Made by a program: the position numbers and the translations under genes. Positions 44,387 through 52,500 of a DNA stretch of 64,000 nt are shown here, piece after piece; position 1 is the first letter of the stretch; every line of letters starts with the position of its first letter. The stretch comes from Quadrisphaera sp. RL12-1S (GTDB taxonomy: Bacteria > Actinomycetota > Actinomycetes > Actinomycetales > Quadrisphaeraceae). The stretch is taken from positions 372,001 through 436,000 of the forward strand of contig NZ_JACNME010000003.1 of the NCBI RefSeq assembly GCF_014270065.1, written 5' to 3'. The notes below the pieces were generated by a model. That model did not search any database. It was not told the origin of the DNA and saw nothing but the letters and a program-made list of their open reading frames with translations.

Positions 44387-45796
44387 GTGCGTGTGGAGCT
44401 CGTGGACTACCTGGTGCTGCTGCGCCGGCGGTGGCTGGCGCTGCTCCTGTGCGCGGTGCTGGGCGGCGGGCTGGGCGCGGCGTCCACGCTGGGCCAGCCC
44501 GACAGCTACCGCGCCGACGCCACGGTCTTCCTGTCGCTGGACCGCGGCAGCTCGGTGACCGAGCTGGCGCAGGGGTCCACCTACACCCAGGGGATCATCC
44601 AGTCCTACGTGCTCCTGGTGACCACGCCCACCGTGCTGCAGCCGGTCGTCACCCAGCTGGGACTGGACACCACCCCCCAGCGACTGGCCAAGAGCATCTC
44701 GGCGAGCAGCCCCGTCGACACGGTGGTCATCACCATCGACGCCGTCTCGGGGACCCCGCAGGGCGCCGCGTCGCTCGCGAACGCCGTGGCCGCCCAGCTG
44801 TCCGTGGCCGTCGGGGAGCTGGAACCCACCAGCACGAACCCCAGCGACCGCATCAAGATCACCACCATCGCGCCCGCCACGCCCCCGGCGTACGCCTTCG
44901 CCCCCCGCCGCAAGCTCACAGCCGTCGCGGGGCTCCTGCTCGGCCTGGTGATCGCCGTCGTGGTGGTCGTGCTGCGCGAGCTGCTCGACACCAAGGTGCG
45001 CACCGAGGAGGACGTGGCGCTCGTCACCGAGGCGCCGGTGCTCGGAGCGGTCCGCGAGCGCACCGCCTCCGAGCCGGAGGTGGTGCCGTTCGAGGGCAGC
45101 GCGGGCAGCCCGCGGGCGGAGTCGTACCGCAGGCTGCGCAGCAACGTGCAGTTCATGAACCTCGAGGGCGGCAGCCAGGTGGTGGTCGTGACGTCGTCGT
45201 CGGCGGGTGAGGGCAAGAGCACCACGGCGGTGAACCTGGCGGTGACCATGGCGGACGCGGGCGCCCGGGTGCTCCTCGTGGACGCCGACCTGCGCCGTCC
45301 GACGGTGGCACGCATCCTCGGCCTGGTCGACGACGCCGGGCTGGCCACGGTGCTGTCCGGCCGCGCCGCGCTCGCCGACGTGCTGCAGCCGGTCGGACCC
45401 CAGCGCCTGGACGTGCTCACCTCGGGCGAGGTGCCCCCCAACCCGAACGAGCTGCTCGGGTCGGACCACATGGGCTCCCTGCTGGAGGCCGCGCGCCTGC
45501 AGTACGACGTGGTGGTGCTCGACTCCCCGCCGCTCCTGCCGGTGTCCGACGCGGCGGTGCTGGCGGCGCGCGCCGACGGCGCCCTGCTCGTGGTGAACGG
45601 CTCGATGTCCACCCGCAAGCACGTGGCCACCAGCATCCGGAGCCTCCTCATGGCCCGCGCCCGGCTCATGGGCGTGGTGCTCAACCGCGTCAAGGGGCAG
45701 TCCGCCAGCCCCTACTACTACGGTCCCGCGACGACGCAGCAGCGGCGCCGGGTCCGGCTGCCGCTGCTGGGGCAGCGGCGCAGCGCCGGCGTCTGA
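44387..45796 (+). CDS. Polysaccharide co-polymerase/tyrosine autokinase (Wzz-Wzc fusion), copy 2
   Basis: A 469-residue paralogue of 26355-27788 with the same layout. N-terminal membrane segment (residues about 14-32), Wzz-type extracellular part, second segment (about 183-203), then Walker A SSSAGEGKSTTAV near residue 270, Walker A' VLLVDADLRRP, VPPNPNELL, Walker B VVVLDSPPLLP, and a tail with SPYYYG near residue 443. The Tyr cluster is shorter than in copy 1. GTG 44387 and 44393 are both possible. It is followed 3 nt later by the polymerase gene, so the two are in one transcript. Confidence 0.92.
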   Translation: MRVELVDYLVLLRRRWLALLLCAVLGGGLGAASTLGQPDSYRADATVFLSLDRGSSVTELAQGSTYTQGIIQSYVLLVTTPTVLQPVVTQLGLDTTPQRLAKSISASSPVDTVVITIDAVSGTPQGAASLANAVAAQLSVAVGELEPTSTNPSDRIKITTIAPATPPAYAFAPRRKLTAVAGLLLGLVIAVVVVVLRELLDTKVRTEEDVALVTEAPVLGAVRERTASEPEVVPFEGSAGSPRAESYRRLRSNVQFMNLEGGSQVVVVTSSSAGEGKSTTAVNLAVTMADAGARVLLVDADLRRPTVARILGLVDDAGLATVLSGRAALADVLQPVGPQRLDVLTSGEVPPNPNELLGSDHMGSLLEAARLQYDVVVLDSPPLLPVSDAAVLAARADGALLVVNGSMSTRKHVATSIRSLLMARARLMGVVLNRVKGQSASPYYYGPATTQQRRRVRLPLLGQRRSAGV

Positions 45797-45799
45797 CCC

Positions 45800-47263
45800 G
45801 TGCCGCTGACCGTCGAGGCCGAGCGCCGCGCCGTCGCGTGCGTCCTCGACCTCGTGGAGGAGGGCACCGTCACCCGGGTGGCGGTGCGCCGGGTGGCCTC
45901 GCAGGTGGGGGTGCCGGCCCGACGGCTCGAGCGGTGGGTGCGGCTGCGCGTGCCCGCCGGCGGGGGGTCGCCGGGTGCGGCGAGCCCCCCGGGGCGCGGC
46001 CGGGTGGGCGTGGTCCGCACCGGGCTCGCGGCGGTCGCGGTGCTGGGGGTCGGTGCGGACGCCGTGGTCAGGTTCCCCGTCACCACGGCCTCCGTGGCGG
46101 CGCTGCTGCTCCTGCCCGTGTGGGCGGCGCAGCTGCGCCGCTACCGGGGGGCGACGGCGCTGGTGGTGCTGGGGCTGCTGGCGCTCGCGGCCGGGGCCTG
46201 GCTGGCGGTGTCGTCGACGACCCACCGCTTCGACTCCTCCGACGCCATCGCCACCACCGTCCTCGTGCTGACGGCGCTGGGCTCCCTCGGCGTGCTGCTG
46301 TGGGCGCGGGCGGTGCTGCCGCTGCGGGCGGTGGCCCTGCTGGCGGGGACCGGGATGCTGGCGGCGGGCGTGCTGTCCAGCCCCACGGCCAACCCGTGGA
46401 AGTACCAGCTGTCCATGCCGGTGACCACCATCGCGCTGGCGCTGGTGGTCGGCCGCTCCCCCGTGGTCGGCGCCGCGGTGTCGCTGTTCCTGGCGGTGGT
46501 CGGCTTCGCCAACGACTCCCGCAGCTACGCGGGGTTCGCCGTGCTGACGGCCGCCGTCATGCTCTGGCAGGCGCTGCCCGCCCGCCGTGCGGGTGAGCAC
46601 CGCAGCGGCTGGCACCGGGCGGGGATGGCGGCCTCCATCACCACCGGCGTGTGCGCTGCCTACACGATCGCGACGTCGCTGCTGGTCAGCGGGGCCCTCG
46701 GCGAGGCGGTCCAGCAGCGCTCCCAGGCGCAGGTGGCCAGCGGAGGCGGGTCCCTCATCGCCGGTGGCCGTCCGGAGATGATGGCCACGCGCTTCCTCGC
46801 CCCGCACCACCCCTGGGGGTTCGGCCTCGGGGCGATCCCCAACCAGGAGGACGTGCTGCTCGCCAAGGAGGGCCTGGCGACCGTGGGCATCCGTCCCGAC
46901 AACGGCTACGTCGACCACTACATGTTCGGCGGCCACTTCAAGCTGCACTCGGTGCTGTCGGACGCCTGGGCGAACATGGGCCTCGTGGGTGCGCTGTTCG
47001 TGCTGGCGGTGGGCTTCGTCGCCGTCGACAGCCTGCTCACCGGGCTGGCGGCCCGCAGAGCCACGGCGCTCGGGGTGTTCTGGGTGTCCTCAGCCGTCTG
47101 GTACATCGGCTTCGGTCCGATGTACAGCAACCTGCCGGACCTGGTGCTGGCGGTGGCGCTCGTGGCGGTGCCGCGGGCGCAGGCCCGGCGGGGCCGGCAG
47201 GCCCAGCGGGTCCGCCCTCAGCCGGCGGCGCGGGTGAGCGCGGCGGCCACCTCGGCCCGGTAG
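45800..47263 (+). CDS. O-antigen polymerase-like protein with N-terminal HTH-like domain
   Basis: A 487-residue polytopic protein. The first 50 residues are soluble: VEAERRAVACVLDLVEEGTV...VASQVGVPARRLERWVRL, a helix-turn-helix resembling those of IS3-type OrfA proteins. About eleven hydrophobic segments follow from residue 75. A Wzy-like loop contains GGGSLIAGGRPEMMATRFL, HHPWGFGLG and DNGYVDHYMFGGHFKLHS near residues 310-390. The stop of the autokinase is 3 nt upstream. The 3' end overlaps the convergent GT4 gene by 46 bp. The fusion start depends on the GTG at 45800; a later start would remove the HTH. Confidence 0.72.
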   Translation: MPLTVEAERRAVACVLDLVEEGTVTRVAVRRVASQVGVPARRLERWVRLRVPAGGGSPGAASPPGRGRVGVVRTGLAAVAVLGVGADAVVRFPVTTASVAALLLLPVWAAQLRRYRGATALVVLGLLALAAGAWLAVSSTTHRFDSSDAIATTVLVLTALGSLGVLLWARAVLPLRAVALLAGTGMLAAGVLSSPTANPWKYQLSMPVTTIALALVVGRSPVVGAAVSLFLAVVGFANDSRSYAGFAVLTAAVMLWQALPARRAGEHRSGWHRAGMAASITTGVCAAYTIATSLLVSGALGEAVQQRSQAQVASGGGSLIAGGRPEMMATRFLAPHHPWGFGLGAIPNQEDVLLAKEGLATVGIRPDNGYVDHYMFGGHFKLHSVLSDAWANMGLVGALFVLAVGFVAVDSLLTGLAARRATALGVFWVSSAVWYIGFGPMYSNLPDLVLAVALVAVPRAQARRGRQAQRVRPQPAARVSAAATSAR

Positions 47264-48372
47264 CGGCCGGGGGCGTACCGGGCGGCAGCGGCGGCAGCGC
47301 CTCCTGCAGCTCGCTCCGAGAGGACGGGCAGCTCTTCCGCCAGGGACTGCACCGCCGCGGCCAGCGCCTCGGCGTCACCGGGGGTCACCAGCCGGGCGCC
47401 GCTGGCGCCCTGCACGGCCTCGGGGAGCCCACCCAGGTCGCTCGCCACCACCGGCCGGCCCGCCAGCAGGCCCTCGACCGCGGTGTTGCCGAAGGGCTCG
47501 GGGAGCACCGACGGCACGAGCAGCGCGTCGCAGGCGGCCAGGTGCGACCAGACGTCGTCGGTGAAGCTGTGCACGGTGACGGCCCCCCGCAGGGCCTCGT
47601 CGGCGAGACGGCGCTCGAGGTGCCGCGCGACGTCCGCGTGCTCGCCGAAGGTGCTGCCCACGAGGTCCAGGCGCACCGACGCGCCGCGGGCGAGCAGGAG
47701 CTCCAGCGCGTCCAGCGCTACGAAGACGCCCTTGCGCTCGGACAGCCGGCCCACGTACAGCAGCCGCAGCGGCTCCCCCGGCGCGCGCGGCCCACGGACC
47801 ACCGGGCCGCCCGGGGGCCCTTCGACGCCGTTGAGGACCACCTGGCTGCGTCCCGCGAGGCGCGGCTGGGCCTCCACCAGCGTCTGCCGCGCGTAGGAGC
47901 TGTTCACCAGCACCGTGCGGCACGCCAGGAGTGGAGCGGCCATGGCCCACCGGACGGCGGCGGGTGCCCGGCCCTCCGCCTCGTGCACGTGCGCCACCAC
48001 GCGGGCGCCGAGGAGGCGCCCGACGAGCGGCCACGTGGGCGTGGTCAGCGTGCTGACGTAGAGCACCGACGGGCGCTCGCGCCTCAGGAGGCGGGCCTGG
48101 GGCAGCACCGCCCGGACCGCGGACGCCGCCAGGCGCAGGAGGCCGCGCGGGGTCAGCGAGGACTTGCGCAGCACCGGCACGGGCAGCACCTCGGCCCGCG
48201 CCCCCGCAGCCCGCACCCGGTCCGCGAGGGGGCCGTCCTCCCCCAGGGCGACCACCACGTCGAAGCCCGCCTCGACGGCCCCGCGCACGGACTCCAGCAC
48301 CATCCTGTCGGACCCGTAGAGCTCGGCGCTGGGGTGCACCACCAGCACGCGGGGCGCGGCACCTCGTGACAC
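47218..48372 (-). CDS. Glycosyltransferase family 4
   Basis: A 384-residue GT-B enzyme. The GTG at 48372 has GAGGAG 5 nt upstream. VLVVHPSAELYGSDRMVLES opens the N-domain and is typical of GT4 enzymes in capsule clusters; VVLNGVEGP links the domains; LRLLYVGRLSERKGVFVAL starts the C-domain; VLPEPFGNTAVEGLLAGRPVV contains the E-x7-E pair; LGGLPEAVQ follows. The last 15 codons are antisense to the 3' end of the polymerase gene. It is separated by 77 bp from the acyltransferase upstream on the same strand. Confidence 0.88.
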   Translation of the reverse strand: MSRGAAPRVLVVHPSAELYGSDRMVLESVRGAVEAGFDVVVALGEDGPLADRVRAAGARAEVLPVPVLRKSSLTPRGLLRLAASAVRAVLPQARLLRRERPSVLYVSTLTTPTWPLVGRLLGARVVAHVHEAEGRAPAAVRWAMAAPLLACRTVLVNSSYARQTLVEAQPRLAGRSQVVLNGVEGPPGGPVVRGPRAPGEPLRLLYVGRLSERKGVFVALDALELLLARGASVRLDLVGSTFGEHADVARHLERRLADEALRGAVTVHSFTDDVWSHLAACDALLVPSVLPEPFGNTAVEGLLAGRPVVASDLGGLPEAVQGASGARLVTPGDAEALAAAVQSLAEELPVLSERAAGGAAAAAARYAPGRYRAEVAAALTRAAG

Positions 48373-48449
48373 GTGTGCTCCTCGTGCGGGAAGGGGCGCC
48401 GCGGTCGGCGGGCCGGGAACGGGTCCTGCGCCAGTGTGCCGGTGGCGCC

Positions 48450-49541
48450 TCAGGCGGCCGCGCGGGGCAGCCCGCGCGCCGCCGACAGGCGGGCGGGCGG
48501 GCGGTACAGCCAGCCCGCGCCGCTCCGCTGCGCCGCGCGCTCGACCAGGAGCGGCACCACCACCGCGATGACGACGACGACGCCGAGCAGGACGACGGCC
48601 ACCGGTGCGCCGGGCCGCCACCCCGTGATGACCAGGGGGGCCACCAGGGCCAGGACCACGGGGAAGTGCGCGACGTAGACGGGCAGGGTGCGCCGACCGA
48701 GCGCCGCCAGGAGCCCACCCGGACGGGTCGGCGCCATCACCACCGCCAGCGACACCCCGGCCACCAGCGCCACGGCGCTGAGGGCCAGCCGCACGCCCGG
48801 CGGCTTGTCGGGAACCAGCTCCCCCACGGCGTAGGCGCACCCCGCGTACACAGCGGCGGCGGCCAGCGCCCGCGGCCACGTGGTCCGGGCGGCGAAGCGG
48901 TCCACCAGCGCGCGGTGCTGGACGCCGGCCACGAAGAAGACGTAGTAGGCCCCCATGGACCGCCAGGCGTAGTCGTCGACGGGGACGACCCTGCCGCCGA
49001 CCAGCACCGCGACGACCGCTGCGAGCAGGAGGTGCAGCCCGGGCGGGACGCGGCGGGCCAGGCGGACGGCGATGCTGAAGACCGCCAGCGCGTAGAGGAA
49101 CCACAGCACGGTGCTGGGGTGGACCAGCCCGACGAACAGGTCCAGGACGCGCGTCGGGTCGTCGCCCGGGGTGGCGCTGGGCAGGACGCGCGACGCGACG
49201 TGCTGCACCACGGACCAGAGCACGTAGACCCAGGCGAAGAACAGGACGCGGCGCCGCCACACGACGTCCCAGGAGGAGGTGAGCGTGCGAGCGGCGAAGA
49301 GGCCTGACGCGAGGAAGAACAGCGGCATCCGGAAGCTCGCGAGCTGCTCGTCGAGGCGCAGGAGCACCGAGGGGACGGGAGCCAGCTGCTCGAGCTCCTG
49401 GGTGGCGTGGTGGAGGACCACCAGGCAGATGGCGACGCCCTTGACGAGGTCGACCCACGCGAGGCGCGTCCCGCCGAGGGCGGCGCCCCCGCCGGCCGCG
49501 GCTGGTGCCGCGGCGACGGGGGCGCCCTGGGTGGTGCTCAC
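48450..49541 (-). CDS. Acyltransferase 3 family membrane protein
   Basis: A 363-residue protein with about ten hydrophobic segments. The family signature is RLAWVDLVKGVAICLVVLHH (conserved His pair at the end of helix 1), followed by FRMPLFFLASGLFA and VLWFLYALAVFSIAV. Such enzymes O-acetylate or succinylate cell-surface sugars. The start GTG at 49541 directly abuts the stop of the LamG/PKD gene, 0 nt apart, so translation is probably coupled. Substrate specificity is unknown; the exopolysaccharide made by this cluster is the likely acceptor. Confidence 0.88.
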   Translation of the reverse strand: MSTTQGAPVAAAPAAAGGGAALGGTRLAWVDLVKGVAICLVVLHHATQELEQLAPVPSVLLRLDEQLASFRMPLFFLASGLFAARTLTSSWDVVWRRRVLFFAWVYVLWSVVQHVASRVLPSATPGDDPTRVLDLFVGLVHPSTVLWFLYALAVFSIAVRLARRVPPGLHLLLAAVVAVLVGGRVVPVDDYAWRSMGAYYVFFVAGVQHRALVDRFAARTTWPRALAAAAVYAGCAYAVGELVPDKPPGVRLALSAVALVAGVSLAVVMAPTRPGGLLAALGRRTLPVYVAHFPVVLALVAPLVITGWRPGAPVAVVLLGVVVVIAVVVPLLVERAAQRSGAGWLYRPPARLSAARGLPRAAA

Positions 49542-52500
49542 TCAGACGGCCTGGCGGCCGGTGGTGGTGGCGCTCAGCTCGTCCACCAGCAGGCTGACCG
49601 GAGCGTTGGTCGCGCTGCCGGACAGGTAGCCGATGACCCCGATCGAGCCGGCGCCCTGCAGCTCGGCCGTGGTGTCGGTGGCAGAGACCGCCCAGCTGGT
49701 GGGCTCAGCGGAGCCCGCCGCCCAGGCCTTGGCGGACAGGGAGGTGGTGCCCGTGCCGACCACCTGCACCCGGACCGCCAGCTTCTGGCCGGCGCCGATC
49801 GTCACGCCGTTCAGCACGACCGCCCGCAGGGAGGTCTCGGTGCTGCCGGAGGTGCGGGTCAGGCTCAGGGTGACGGCGCCGTCGGCGCCGACCTTGACCT
49901 TGGCCCGGTAGTCGCCGGCCGTCGTGCGGCGACCCACCAGCGAGACGTAGGTCCCGCCGCCGGTGGCCGCCTTGTCCAGCGAGACGACCGCCAGCAGGTC
50001 GGTGTCGGAGGAGGACACCCCGGCCAGCGACGCGCCGGTGGTGACGCCGGGCTTGCCCATGACGAGGCGTCCGGCGGACCCGTCCACCGAGCTCGAGCCG
50101 CTCGGCGCCGTCCAGGCGCCACCGGTGTCCGCGCTCCCCCAGCCGCTGGAGACGGTGCGGCTGAAGGAGTCCGCGGCCAGGGCCGCGGTCGGCGGGGTGG
50201 CGGGGGCCACGACCACCGAGCGGGTCAGGGAGGCGGTCGCGCCCTTGTCATCGGTCACCGTGAGGACGACGGCGTAGGTGCCGGCGGCCTTGTACGTGTG
50301 CGACGCGGTGCGCCCGGTGCCGGAGGTCTGGTCCCCGAAGTCCCAGGCGTAGGAGGCGACCGCGCCGTCCGGGTCGCTCGAGGCCGAGGCGTCCAGGGAG
50401 GCCGCGAGGCCGGTGGCGGAGCTGGTGAAGGACGCCGTCGGGGGCTTGTTCGCCGCCACGGGGGCGGTGACCACGACCTCCTGGGTCAGGGAGCCGGCGG
50501 CGCCCTTGTCGTCCGTCACCGTCAGCTTGACCTGGTAGGTGCCAGCCGCGGCGTAGGTGTGCGACGCGGTGCGCCCCGTGCCAGTGGTCTGGTCCCCGAA
50601 GTCCCAGGCGTAGGAGGCGACCGCGCCGTCGGAGTCCGCCGAGGCCGACGCGTCCAGGGCCACCGACAGGTCCTTGGCCGTGGCGGTGAAGGAGGCCGTG
50701 GGGGCCTGGTTGGCCGGCGCCGGGGCCGTCACCGAGACCGGGTGGCTCACCGTGGCGGTGGCGCCCTTGTCGTCGGTCACCACCAGGGTGGCGGTGCGGG
50801 TGCCAGCGGTCGCGTAGGTGTGCGAGGCGGTGCGCCCCGTGCCCGTGGTGCCGTCCCCGAAGTCCCAGGCGTAGCTGGCGACGGTTCCGTCGGCGTCGGC
50901 GGAGGCTGACGCGTCGAACGAGGCGGACAGGTCCGCGGCCGTCACCGAGAACGCCGCCGTCGGGGCCTGGTTGGCCGGCGCCGGAGCGCTGACCACCACC
51001 TGCCGGGTCGCCGTGCCGGTCGCACCCTTGTCGTCGGTCACCACCAGGGTGGCCGTGTACGTCCCCGCCGTCGCGTAGGCGTGGGTCGCGGTGGCCCCGG
51101 TGCCCTTGGCCCCGTCCCCGAAGTCCCAGGCGTAGCTGGCGACCGAGCCGTCAGCGTCCTTGGAGGCCGAGGCGTCGAACGCCGCGCTCAGACCCGTCGC
51201 CGCCGCGGTGAACGCCGCCGTCGGAGCCTGGTTGGCGGGCGCCGCTCCCTTGGCGAAGTGGTCGGCCACAGCGCTGGCGGGCAGGACCGTGGAGTAGATC
51301 GCCACCTCGTCGACGGAGCCGTCCAGGAAGCCGTTCTGGGTGGGACCCCAGCTGCTGTCGCCGCCGACCCTCCAGTAGCCGCTGTAGGCCTGGGCCCGGG
51401 TCTGGCCGTTGGTGCCCACGGACGTGCCGTCGACGTACAGGACCATGCCCGCGGGCCCCTGGGTGGCGACCACGTGGTGCCACTTGCCGTCGTTGTACGC
51501 GGCGGACGTGTCGACGCGGTTCTCCTGACCGGTCCAGACCCCGAAGTGGAGGGTGCCGTCGGTGTTCATGATGACGTGGCGGTCGTAGTTCCCGCTGTAC
51601 CCGGTGCCGTCACCGTCGCCGAAGCCGATGAGCTTGCCGCCGCGGGTGCTGGTGGTGCTGAACCACATCTCGAGGGAGTACGTGGTCGGCCCGTCGAGCC
51701 GCTGCGGGTCGACGATCGTGGTGCCCACCTGGCCGTCCAGGGTGGCACCGGTGCCGGCGCCGACCGTGGACGAGACGCCGGGAGCCCCGGTGCGGACACC
51801 GCCGTGGAGGACGCCGGTGTTGCCCAGCCCGCTGGAGTCGGCGGCCGAGGTGGCACCGGCTGCGGCGTCCAAGCGGTAGTAGGCGTCCGGCCCGGCCGCG
51901 TAGACGGCGGCGCCGTAGGCGTCCGCGGGAGCGTCCGACGTGCTGCGCACCGTGACGCTCTGCTGGGCGGTGGTCGTAGCGCCCTTGGTGTCGGTGGTCG
52001 TCAGAGCCACGGCGTAGGTGCCGGCCTTCGCGTAGGTGTGCTGCGCCGTGGCGCCCGTGGCCGTGGCGCCGTCCCCGAAGGTCCACCGGTAGGAGGCGAT
52101 GCCGTCGGTGTCCGTCGACGCCGACGCGTCCACGCCGAGCGCGAGCCCGTTGGTGGTGGGCGTGAAGACCGCGGTGGGCGGGACGTTGCCGCCCGCAGCC
52201 GCGAAGTGGGCCGTCACCTCGTCGGCGCTGAGCGGACGGTCGTAGACGGCGACCTGGTCGATCGTCGCCGCGACGTGGCGGCTGGTGCTGGTGCCGGCCC
52301 ACGTGGTGTCGCCACCGACGCGCCAGTAGCCGTACCCGGCCTCGTTGCCCGTCTGGGCGTTGGAGATGACCACCGCGCCGTCCACGTAGAGGCGGATGCC
52401 CGCGGAGCCCTGCGTCAGGACCACGTGGTGCCACGTGCCGTCGTTGTAGGCAGCGGTCGTGGTGTAGCGGTTCTCCTGGCCGGTCCAGACGTTGACCGAG

